From Ailanthus altissimus (taxonomy: Eukaryota; Streptophyta; Magnoliopsida; Sapindales; Simaroubaceae): DNA of 64,000 nucleotides. Under the pieces are notes generated by a model. It had not been told where the DNA came from. It saw nothing but the letters and a program-made list of their open reading frames with translations, and made no database searches. The stretch covers positions 23,198,001 through 23,262,000 of the forward strand of contig OX327697.1 of assembly GCA_946807835.1 (NCBI GenBank), in the 5' to 3' direction. Shown here one piece after another: positions 37,160 to 47,832 of this stretch (position 1 is its first letter; each line of letters begins with the position of its first letter). A program made the translations under genes and the position numbers.

Positions 37160-38660
37160 AGTAGACTTTAAAAGACACAAATGGTATTAATCCTTTGATT
37201 TGCACACATAGAATACACCTAGAGGATAATGCCAAAACTTCTCAACAACCGCAAAAGAGATTAAATCCACATATGAAAGAGGTAGTAAGAGCTGAAGTTC
37301 TCAAATTACTTAAAGTAGGAATCATCTATCCTATCTCAGATAGTAATTGGGTATGTCATACTCAGGTAGTACCAAAAAAATCTAGAATCACAGTCATTGA
37401 AAATGAAAAAGGTGTGTTAATACCAACTCGGGTCTCATCTAGTTGGAGGATGTGCATAGATTATAGGAAGTTGAACTCGGCCACTAGAAATAACCATTTT
37501 CCTTTACCATTCCTTAATCAAATTATAGAAAGAGTAGCAAGACATCCATACTATTACTTTATAGATGGTTATTCTAGCTATTATCAAATTTCTATAACAC
37601 TAGAGGACCAAGAAAAGACTACATTCACATGCCTTTTGGAGACCTTTGCTTTTAAAAGAATGCCCTTTAGACTTTATAATGCCCCAACAACATTTTAGAA
37701 ATGTATGTTAAGCATTTTTAGTGACATGATTGAGCATTATTTAGAAGTTTTAATGGATGATTTAACTGTGTTTGAAAATTCTTTTAATAATTGTCTTGAA
37801 AACTTAGAAAATGTCTTTAAAAGATGTGAAGAAAAGAACATTGTATTGAATTAGGAAAAATGTCATTACATAGTTACTTCTGAAATTATTTTGGGACATG
37901 TAGTGTCTTCTAAAGGAATTAAAGTGAATAAGGCAGAAGTCGAACTCATTACACATTTGCCTCCACAAAAAACAGTCAGAGAAGTCCAATCCTTTTTAGG
38001 ACATGCTGGATTCTATAGGAGGTTCATAAAAAATTTTAGTGCCATATCTAAACCTCTTTATAACCTCTTAGCAAAAGATGTATCATTTGAGTGGATTCAA
38101 GAGTGTCAAAATTCGTTTAAAAAATTAATTAGCCTTTTAACATCTGCTCCTATCATACAATCTCCTGACTGATCTTTACCTTTTGAGTTCATGTGTGAGG
38201 CTAGTGACTACGCTGTTGGTGCTGTATTAGGACAAGGAAATGAAGGTAAATCCTATGTAATTTATTACGTAAGTAGAACTTTAAACAGTGCACAAATGAA
38301 TTACACAACAACTGAAAAAGAATTACTTGCTGTAATATTTGCATTAGACAAATTTCGTTCTTACTTAATTGGTTCTTCAACTGTTGTATTTACTGCCATG
38401 CTACTATAAGGTACTTAATGTCAAAACAGGATGAAAAACCAAGGCTGATTTGATGGATTCTATTGCTTCAAGAATTTATTATCAATATCAATGATAAGAA
38501 GGGAGATGAGAATGTTGTTGCAGATTACTTATCAAGATGGGCACCAGATTCATCAACAGAAATAACACTTATTAATGATTCTTTTCTCAATGAATTTTTA
38601 TTTTCTACTGTTACAATGCCTTGGTATGCTAATATTATTAATTTTCTTGTAAAATGATAA
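37160..38660 (+). pseudogene. Reverse transcriptase and RNase H of the Athila/Tat-like element
   Basis: RT motifs are in order: LNPHMKEVVRAEVLKLL, WRMCIDYRKLNSATR, FAFKRMPFRLYNAPTTF, a catalytic box written LMDDLTVF and HAGFYRRFIKNFSAISKP. RNase H begins MCEASDYAVGAVLGQ (38191) and includes TEKELLAVIFALDKFRSYL. Stops occur near 37696, 37852 and 38170, several at Gln or Trp positions. Confidence 0.88.
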
Positions 38661-38699
38661 ATGTCATCTCAATGAAACGCTCAAGACAAAAAGAAATTT

Positions 38700-39860
38700 T
38701 TAACTGAGGTAAGAAAGTTTTATTGGGATGATCCTTATCTTTTCAAATATTGTCGTGACCAAATATTTCAAAGATGCATACCCGACAATGAGGTAAGTAA
38801 AGTTATTGAATTTTGTCATTGTGAAGCATGTGGGGGACATTTCTCATCAAAGAAAATAACTGCAAAAATCTTGCAGTGTGGATTTTATTGGCCCACTTTA
38901 TTTAAAGATACGCATGCATTTTGTATAACGTGTGAAAATTGTCAAAAGTTGGGATCAATTTCAAAATGAAACATGATGCCTTTGAACCTCATTCTTATTA
39001 TTGAAATCTTTGATTGTTGGGGGATAGATTTCATGGGACCATTTTCGTTATCATTCGGATTTACATATATCTTAGTCGCAGTAGATTATGTCTCAAAATA
39101 GATTGTGAGGATTCCATGTCGAAATAATGACCATAAAATAGTCATGAAATTTTTGAAAGAAAATATCTTAAGTCAATTTAGAATCCCTCGAACCATTATA
39201 AGTGATGGGGGGTAAACACTTTTGTAATAGGCTATTTGAAACATTAATAAAAACATATGGTATTACTCATAAAATTGTCACTCCTTATCATCCTTAGACA
39301 AGTGGACAAGTTGAATTATTAAATTGGGAGATAAAAAAAAAATTTTAAAAAAATTGTAAACCCAGATCGCAAAAATTGGTCTTTAAGACTTAATGATGCA
39401 CTGTGGGCTTATAGAACTGCTTTTAAAACTTCATTGAATATGTCTCCTTATAAGATAGTTTATGAAAAACTTTATCACTTACTTGTGAAACTTGAGCATA
39501 AAGCCTACTGGGCTATTAAAACTTTTAATGCAAATCTTGATTATGCTTGACACATACGTAAATTACAAATAAATGAACTTGAAGATTTGAGAAATGATGC
39601 ATATGAGAATTCAAAAATTCATAAAGCTAAAATCAAAGCTTTTCATGATAAAAACAATTCAGAGAAAAATATTTGACACTGGTCAGAAGGTTTTGCTTTA
39701 TAATTATTGACTTCACATATTCCCTAAAAAATTAAGATCAAGATAGTGTGGCCTTTTTATTGTAAAACAAGTGTACTTTTATGGAACAATTGACATTGAA
39801 AATCCTAGAAATGAAAATATATTTTAGGCAAATGGGTAAAGACTCAAGCCGTTTCTAGAA
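38700..39860 (+). pseudogene. Integrase of the Athila/Tat-like element
   Basis: Has the zinc-binding segment EACGGHFSSKKITAKILQ and CENCQKLG, then the core with [21 protein letters not shown] and SGQVELLNWEI (D-D-E visible). A one-base shift follows SDGG, then come NDALWAYRTAFKT and a C-terminal KIKAFHDKN stretch. Frameshifts and stops are abundant. Confidence 0.87.
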
Positions 39861-39973
39861 AATTAAGCTTTTTATAAAGAATTTGTGTTCATGTCGGACC
39901 CTTGTTACGAGACCAATTAATCTTTATTTTACATATTTACATATGTTTATGTATTTATTCTTCTTCTAACTTT

Positions 39974-39998
39974 ATTTTTTTTTTTTTTTTACTTGCAG
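39974..39998 (+). promoter_or_regulatory. Candidate 3' splice site upstream of the extra ORF
   Basis: A tract of about seventeen T's is followed by acttgcag, an excellent plant acceptor, 160 bases before the extra reading frame. Athila-branch elements are thought to make spliced messages for their post-integrase frame, so this could be the acceptor. The donor was not identified. Confidence 0.4.
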
Positions 39999-40160
39999 GT
40001 TAATTTAATAGTTTGATTTTATTTTGCACCCCGGTTAAGTGGTGAATAACGGTACTCCGTGATATTTCAAGTTTGTTTTGTCATTTTTTCATAATTACTG
40101 ATACCTTCTCTTCTTTTCCCTTTCTAAAAAAAAAAGATGACATTCTAAAGAATTTGAAAA

Positions 40161-40838
40161 GTGTTTTCCCTCGTTGCCTCAAAATTCCTTAAAAAAATTT
40201 ACCAAGTAAGATGTGAAAGATTAAGATTATTAATGATTATGAATATACCTGTTAATTTACGTTGGTTAATTGAAGTCAAAGTTCGATTGACAGGTGAATT
40301 TTCAGACTCATTAATTTTTTACATGCCTGGCTTAGGTAAAAGCTATTTTGCAAAAAAACGAAGAGTAAAATGATTAAGCATTTGTTACAAGTGTGCACGC
40401 ATGACTTGCAACACACATTGCTGTACTTTAGGAATGGTGTCTATAAATTACGAAGATAAAATTAGGTTCATTAAGAATGGCCCGAGTAAGGAGTCTTTAG
40501 ATGATATCTTATCGACTCTTGAGATGCATCCTAGTGGATATGTGCATATTACAATTTGTGAATTATGAGACATATTCCTAAAAGAACATGAGCGGTACAG
40601 TCTCAGAAATCTGACTTTAAAAGACTCTGTTTACCAATTTATAAGAAACTTGGATGAAAAGCCTATCCTCAACCCATAGAGGGCGTTTAAGCCGTTACTG
40701 GACGTAAAACCAGAGGAAGATGTGAGCCACAATCACAACTACTTGTACATATTTACTGTAGCTATTTTTTTAAATGTTTCATTTCAAACTCAAACGTCTT
40801 TTCCAATAACCAACCACTCATGTGACTTTTCTAGCTAA
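40161..40838 (+). pseudogene. Extra post-integrase reading frame with Cys/His cluster
   Basis: One frame of about 226 codons, open from ATG 40161 to a TAA at 40836 except for three stops (40371, 40566 and about 40677). These look like Trp-to-stop changes. Visible parts: a basic N-terminal region (RCERLRLLMIMNIPV), a Cys/His cluster CYKCARMTCNTHCC near 40383, IRFIKNGPSKESLDDILSTL, HPSGYVHITICEL, QFIRNLDEKPIL and an acidic tail. I do not recognise the family; the cluster suggests metal binding. It lies where Athila/Tat elements carry their third or additional frame. Confidence 0.55.
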
Positions 40839-40926
40839 CAATTTGAAAATTGGTAAAAAGGCGTTGAAAATTTTGCATTTTAAGCCAACAACCCATGTGA
40901 CTTAACTTTGCAACACCTTTTGACTC

Positions 40927-40934
40927 TATAAATA
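40927..40934 (+). promoter_or_regulatory. TATA-like box upstream of the LOG copy
   Basis: tataaata within gactctataaatacattgc sits about 50 bases before the LOG-homologous coding sequence. It would allow transcription independent of the LTR and may have come with the captured gene. Confidence 0.4.
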
Positions 40935-40978
40935 CATTGCATTATTTCTGCATCTTTATACAAACTCAAAATCATTCA

Positions 40979-41656
40979 AGAGATAGGGTGAGTGTAATAA
41001 TTGAAGGAACATCAACTCGTAAATTCACAAAAATTTGTGTCTTTTATGGATCCAGCCCTCGAAAAACTAGAGAGTTTGTAGAAGCAGTAGAAACCCTTGA
41101 TAATGTGTTAGCAGGGCGAAATATTCATTTAGTATATGGGGGAGGTAGTCTTGGATTAATGGGACGTGTGGCAACCACTGTACAAAATAAAGGCAGTCGA
41201 GTTTTGGGTATTATACCGAAAGCTCTAGCTGTTGGAGACATTGTAGGAAAAATAATTGGAGATGAGTTACAGGTATCATCAATGCATAAACGAATATCTT
41301 TTATGCTTCGTAATGCTAATACCTTTATAGCTCTACTTAGAGGTTTCGGAACATTGGAGAAATTTTTTCAAGTTGTCTCATGAGTACAATTGCAAATCCA
41401 TAAAAAAAAATCTATTGGTCTGTTAAATGTTGATGATTTTTATAATGGGTTGTTATCTTTTCTTGACTATGCAGTGGAAAAATAATTTATCTCATCTGCA
41501 GCACGACAGATCCTCATTTCTGCCTCAATTGTTGATCAATTACTCGATGAACTACAAGCTTTTACACCTCTATCTTATCTAACAATAAGTCAGATAGATT
41601 GGTATACTGATAACAGTGAAAAAAAATGCAAGATAAATTTGACGCTTCGTCTGTAG
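40979..41656 (+). pseudogene. LOG (cytokinin riboside 5'-monophosphate phosphoribohydrolase) retrocopy, decayed
   Basis: Encodes a near full-length LOG protein: KFTKICVFYGSSPRK, LVYGGGSLGLMG, GIIPKAL, MHKRISFM, then [17 protein letters not shown] and SAARQILISAS. LOG releases active cytokinin bases from riboside monophosphates in the cytosol. The copy has no introns, unlike plant LOG genes, so it came through RNA. It is broken: the catalytic PGGxGTxxE motif reads LRGFGTLEK, with Pro, Gly and the final Glu all changed by transitions, and stops occur at 41381 (a Trp position), 41485 and after a frameshift near 41620. It lies in sense between the extra frame and the 3' LTR. The original start is probably the gtg at about 40988, a mutated ATG; this is inferred. 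Confidence 0.85.
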
Positions 41657-42985
41657 CCTATCTACTTCTATATATTTTTAAGCATTTTGTGTGACTTATT
41701 TTATTTTGTTGCAGGTTTAATTTCTAATAAAAGATGTTTCAGGTGATATCTTCTATACTTTACTCTTTCTATATTTTAACATTGAGGACAATATCTCAAT
41801 CTGGTTGGGGGGAGAATAGTTGATATATAATGTTAGTGTTATTTATTTTTTTTGTTATCATTTTGTTCTTTAAAAAAAAAATTCATCATGAATAGCATGA
41901 GTAAAATATTTATTTATGTATTCTTGAGACGCATTCTAGTTCTAGAATGACAGAGTAAATAGTACATTATTGAACTTTTGAAACATTCTAATTGGTTTAT
42001 TTTTGATGCATTTTATGTATATTTGTTTGTTGCTTAAGTTTTTGATAACTCTTGCATAAATAACTTTACTTTATTATCGAGGTATGTTTTCAAAATTATT
42101 TAGTTTAAATCACTTTTTCTATCTAGGTTACTAAAGAATAACTTTCGAAATTATTTCTTGAGCACAATACTAAACTTTGTGATAAGATGGATAATTCAAT
42201 ATATATAGCCAAGAGAATTTTCATATTTAAGTATATATATTTTTTGCTAAACTCGCATATCATTTGTGAGTGAATAGATGGGTTTGAGATAACAGCTTAC
42301 GAACTTTCATTGATATTTTGAAATGGTTAATTTTTGTTTGGAATAACATTATTTGGAATGAGGAATAATTTGGTTGCTTAGCTGAAGGATGAAAAAAAAA
42401 TTATTATGGTGAGAAATTATTCTTCTTTGGAATGATTCTTTATGTCTTAAAAAAACACACAAAAAAAAGTATATATATAAAGTCAATTCAGTTCAATAAA
42501 AAATTCGTTCAATTCTAGAAGACAAAAGTCATTAGGAAGTAATCTTATCACCGGACTCTTTATTCGTAAGATTCACATAAAATAATTAAAATTCTGAAGC
42601 GAGCATGTAGAAAGAATGGTTTGACTCTAAATAATTGATTTTCCTATTTTTGATCAATGTTTGTTTATCTGTATGTCCTTAAATGTAACATTTCCTTGAG
42701 CGATTATCTGTTTTCCAACTCCTTAAGTGAAATCCTAACCCATTAAATAGTTATTCACCTGTGCGGATATGGAGTTGAGACTTTACTTGAAAAAAAAATT
42801 AAGGCTATATAAGTTATGGTTTGTGGTAAAAAGGCTTTGGCTTAATTGACACACACACAAAATTTTGGAAGTTATGATTGAAATAACCTTTATAGCGATT
42901 GTGATTTTGAACTGACGTTTTATTTAAAATACTTTGGTAGTGTTCAAATTTTATTTATACTCGAATTGCTAGGGACTAGCAATAA
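41657..42985 (+). other. Non-coding 3' region of the Athila/Tat-like element
   Basis: About 1.3 kb without coding potential. It includes attgaggacaatatctc followed by ttggggggagaa (41780-41816), a purine-rich block resembling a polypurine tract well before the real one, and a second acceptor-like tttgttgcag at 41708-41717. Confidence 0.6.
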
Positions 42986-43000
42986 GCTAGTTGGGGGGTG
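42986..43000 (+). promoter_or_regulatory. Polypurine tract of the Athila/Tat-like element
   Basis: aagctagttggggggtg-type sequence immediately precedes the 3' LTR start at 43001, as required for plus-strand priming. Confidence 0.8.
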
Positions 43001-43984
43001 TGATGAACACTTAAAATTACATATTAATAAAGGTTTTATAGCATTGTTTTGTATTATTAGTGTCTTTAACCCCACTAACTTAAGTATGTTTACAATATTG
43101 TACCTAATTAGCTTTTAACTGTTTTGTGGTAGGTTTGGTAAAATAGGCATAACTTTCTACCTAAAGATTCAATTAGAGTGATTCTTGATCCTATGAAGAG
43201 CTGATTCAATGGGATAATATATTATATTTCACAAAGCATTTGAAATTCGAGCCTTTAGAGGGTAAATATGGCCTAGAATAGAACTGATTTGCAGTACGGG
43301 CCTAATTCGAATAGTCATCAGTATTAGGCCTATAACTATTGAAATACGTATCTAATACATATAAGAAAACTTTATTTGAAAAGATAAGAGACTTATCTAT
43401 AACTTTGATGTTTTGGAGGATAACTAATTCAGACCACATCAATTTCGAATTGGATAAGAAAGTGGGTGCATTAATGATATTCAATGCAAATTATATGTCA
43501 CCATTCTTGACTTTCATCATCCAAGTGGTTCCCTCCAAATTTGTCTCAATTTATCCATATTTTCTATAAATAAGAGGCTTGTTTATGCCCAAAGTGTGTA
43601 ATTAGAGAATTAGAATTTAGTTCAAAACACTTGTCTTTTGTATTATCTCTTTGTAATATTATTTCTCTTGTTTACTATTAAGTCATGTTATTTCTTCTTC
43701 CATTTCTTTTCTTTTTCTTTAGCTTTATTATATCCAAATAATTTTCTTTATGCTAAGGTGAAAGGGTGAAACTCTTGGCAATGTAATACTTAACTCTTAT
43801 TTATGAATTTAATGTTTTATTCTTAACTTATGCAAATTTATATATGATGTATTTGTTGTGATTTGGTATGCGATGTGTAGATATACGTATAATTTTAAAA
43901 TTAAATACACAGTGAAAGTATTTATATATGTTATACACTATATAACATACTCAAGCATATATTTTCATGTATGATCATTCAAGC

Positions 43985-44015
<31 letters not shown>

Positions 44016-46739
44016 ATATATATTTTTACATGCATGATATAAAATGAATTGTAAGTAAATAACCTAGCCGGTTTTGAAGATAACTTTACAATTCTTCAAG
44101 AACTCCAAGCTTCAATTTATTAAGCTGACCTTGAAGTATTCCATTGCACAATTCTAGTTCACAACTAAAACGGATGGGATTGTGAAGCTAGAATGGCAGC
44201 CACGAATTTTCAGCAATTGATTGTTTTAACACTTAAAACAATTTTGTCCTTATGATTTATTACTGGCAAAAGATGAGAAGAATTAAGTGTTTTTTTCTAT
44301 TGTTCCTTACAACTCTTTGTTATGAACAATTGTTAGTCTTAGCTAACTCTATCAACCCTTTAAAAAACACTTAGAAAAATGCTCTCAATTCTCTCTTCTC
44401 TTCCCCTTTGGCTGAATCTTACACTCTCTCAATCACAAAATTGAACTCTTTCAATTTTTGGTTTAGTGTAAAATGATTACTTTTCTTAGTGCTCCACCAC
44501 CATTTAGCCATGTTTGCCATTTGCTCAATAATCAAACTAGTAAATTCACCCAACAAATTGATTCATCCATATGAATCAATTGATAGAGAGTTAATGGCAA
44601 TTAAACAATGCTAAGTGGTTACACCACTTTACAAGTGCATCATTTAACAATTTTTAAGTGGCCAATAATGCTTATTATTAATAACAAGTGCTTACTCTAT
44701 TACAAAATGGTGTTTGTCACTTATTCCAATTAATAATAATAATTTTATTAATAATTCAAAACTATTTTGAATAATTACATTTACCTTATATGTATTTACC
44801 AAGTAAGGTAAATAAGTAAATACATGATAAATCATTTATAGAGCAAGATTGTGCCACTTGTCAATTTCTTATTAGTTAATAACTCTTGCAAACCAATAAT
44901 GTATTTTACATTTAATTATTGACAAGTGTATAACATAAGTAACCTTGAAACATATTTTCACTTTGCTGGAATTTGTTGGATTAATTTTTCAATCCAACTC
45001 GTTGCTCTAGTGTACAATGAGTGCATTTAATATTGTGAGACTCTCTAGGTCTATGACCGATTTGTCATATGAAACTATTTCATACGTCCGTGAACAATGT
45101 CTCACACACATGTTACAGATATTACAAAATGGCGCATTAGACCATACAAGTTGAGGTTATAACATATTCGTATAATCCTTCCATCATAGATATCCTAGAA
45201 GAGCGGAGATATAGATCAACACCGTCAAATCTCTATATGCTCAACCATAAACTTATCTTTAGATTTGTATCTCAATAAATAATATCCGTAAACACTTTTA
45301 TGATATTATTTACCCCGAGAATAAAACTAATTTCCTGGGTATTTCTGCTTATGGCCATAAGACTTTCTGAAATATAGTCTTGGAGTTTCAGAATATTTTA
45401 CTCACCCAATTGAGTTTATGGATCCCATATTTATACACACCAAACTCCATGAGCATCGGACCATACCCAGCGATCAGACCATAAAAGGTATCTGACATGT
45501 ATGGAACTAAAGTATGGTGGATCACTCACAAGTCCACCATGGCACTCAGGTCTAAGGACCACGAATACTACTCAACTCGAAAGATCCTCCATTGACGGCT
45601 TTATGAGATGTCTATTGGAGATCTTCGTAAGTCTATTCAATATTCAGTCCTTTCTAAATACTTGTATCTCTATACGAGTTTTTACTAAACTCATGATCTA
45701 CTAAGATTAATCATCTGGACTATCTAGATATAGACATACACCGATCTATATATAATATAGTCTTCACTACAAACCCGCATTAGTGAAGATAGATTAGGAA
45801 CATAATATTTGAGAACATATTTGCGTAATGACATTTCTTAGCACTATTTACAACTCTTTACAACTACGTCATTTCTAATATATTCTTAGGTCTTTGTCCC
45901 ATTTCAGACAAGGTTCTAACTCTTTAGATTTCGCTAACTCTTATAACCTGGTAACTCTTATTAGTGCTAACTTTTAGCATTTCTAACTCTTAATTCTGAT
46001 CTAAACTCCTTTAGATCAGATCTGAACTCTTTCAGATCATACAATGTCTAAAATGTTACAAGCATCATACCATATATGTATATAAAATAATTAGTGATAT
46101 ATTGAAATCATAATAGTATAAATATAAATCAAACATTTATACTTAAAAGTGATGGCACGTAAGCACAAATCCCAACAGTATTTATTTTTTTTGTAATAAT
46201 AATACCCTTTCTTCTAAGTCGTGCATCTTGATTTATTATTGATAAACTTTATACTTGGCACAATAAATTCTTAAAACCATTTATAAGATTTGGTGTATAT
46301 ACCCTTTCTTGTAAAGTGAGAGTCTTGATTTATTGTAGACAAATATAAAGATTAGCATAATAAATACTTGAACCCATTTATAAGATTTGGTGTATAATAA
46401 TTGAAAGAAATAAGTACTAATCAATATATAAATAATGATGAACTTTAATTGTTATATTTTTCGGTTGGAACCTCTTTTGTGTGAGGATTCCAATTGAGTT
46501 ATAAAAAGAGTTAAATATATTCTTACTTCTTATGCCAAGAGTGGATCCCCCTAACTTTAACTTTTATTTGAATTGGTTAATTGAATTAAACATCTTATAC
46601 TACATTAATTATTTTAAAAGTGTTTATAATTTATAATTTTAATTCTACTTCCCTGTGGATCGACCCCGTTCTCATCGGGTTATTTATTACTTTGACAATT
46701 TTGCACTTGGAAATAAACTCCTATATTCTTGACGTGTCA
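43001..46739 (+). repeat. 3' LTR of the Athila/Tat-like element, split by a solo LTR
   Basis: Begins TGATGAACACTT and ends GACGTGTCA. LTR sequence occupies 43001-43853 and 46183-46739 (about 1410 bp, the same as the 5' LTR). Differences from the 5' LTR are scattered and mainly transitions. Confidence 0.92.
43854..46177 (-). repeat. Solo LTR of the long-LTR copia family inside the Athila/Tat-like 3' LTR
   Basis: On the minus strand it runs from TGTTGGGATTTGTGC to ATCACAACA. Perfect 5-bp duplication gtatt at 43849-43853 and 46178-46182; the 5' LTR of the host element supplies the empty site. Length 2324 bp. An (AT)14 run lies at 43985-44012. Confidence 0.93.
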
Positions 46740-46744
46740 GTAAT

Positions 46745-47832
46745 CCAAGAATCTGGTTTCATAAAAAATGATGAGGAACCATGTGTGTATAAAAATGTCA
46801 GTAGGAGCATGGTTGTCTTCTTAATTTTCTATGTAGATGACATACTGATCATTAGGAATGATATCGGTATGTTACAATCAGTCATAAGTTATTTAAACAA
46901 AAACTTCTTCACGAAGGAATTGGGAGAGGCTTCCTATATACTGGGTATAAAGCTTTATAAAGATAAAGTTAGGAAGTTAATAAGACTCTCTCAATCATTA
47001 TACATAGATAATGTCTTAGAAATGTACAATTTTACTAACTGTAAGACAAGTAATGTACCTTCTAAATATGGCATTCATCTTTCGAGAAGAATGTCTCCTC
47101 AAATGGAAGATGAAAAAGTTAGAATGTCTAAGATGCCATATGCATCAATTGTTGGCAAGATGATGTATGCTATAATGTGCACGAGACCTGACATCAGTAT
47201 GGCTGTAAGTGTTACTAGCCGGTATCAATCTGATCCAGGTGACAGCCATTGGATGACGGTCAAACATATTCTTAAATACCTTAAGGGTACAAATGACAAG
47301 TTTCTCATTTATAGAGAAAGTGATTTGTAGGTTAGGGGATACACAGATTTAGACTTCCAGTCTGATCTAGATGATAGAAAGTCTATATCTGGATATGTAT
47401 TTATCCTCAAAAGTGTTGCAGTGAGTTGGAAGAGCACCAAACAGGGGTTCATAGCTAATTCAACAACTGAAGCGGAATATATTGCAGCCTCTGAGGCAGT
47501 AAAAAAAGCAGTGTGGATACATAAGTTTATCACCGAGCTCAGGATTATTCCAAGTTTGATGGATCCTATCCCTTTATTCTGCGATAACAACGAAGCGATT
47601 TCATAAGCAAAAGAGCTAAGAGCGCACCAAAGATCTAAGCATGTGGAGAGGAAATACCACATAATTAGGAAAAAAAAATTGGCTAAAGAAGATATAATAA
47701 TTTGTAGAGATGACTCTGTAAATAATGTAGCGGACCCACTAACTAAGGCTTTAACTTCAAAGGTGTTTGAGAAACACGTAGAGTCATGGGTATTAGATAC
47801 CACTATGAATGACACTAAAGCAAGTGGGAGTT
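46745..47832 (+). pseudogene. RT and RNase H of the long-LTR copia element, continuation
   Basis: Resumes the copia RT at IQESGFIKNDEEPCVYK and contains the catalytic LIFYVDDILII, then MPYASIVGKMMYAIMCTRPD, the RNase H landmarks SWKSTKQGFIANSTTEAEY and CDNNEAIS, and NNVADPLTKAL at the end. Stops at 47328 and 47603. The purine-rich aaagcaagtgggagttt just before 47833 is the polypurine tract. Confidence 0.9.

Larger units (their letters stand above)
32677..46739 (+). mobile_element. Athila/Tat-like Ty3/gypsy element with extra ORF and LOG retrocopy
   Basis: LTRs starting TGATGAA and ending GTGTCA bound a gag-pol region typical of the Athila/Tat branch: a tRNA-Asp primer site, a gag with the TIRLKLFPFSLKDKAKTWL motif, and an integrase with KIVTPYHP and NDALWAYRTAFKT. 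After the integrase, 3 kb of extra sequence holds a Cys/His-rich frame and a LOG copy before the 3' LTR. The 3' LTR is split by a solo LTR. Perfect 5-bp duplication gtaat. Confidence 0.92.

Noticed and set aside
40937..41383. LOG as a functional host gene
   Set aside because: Catalytic motif altered, stops at 41381 and 41485, a frameshift, and location inside a dead retroelement.
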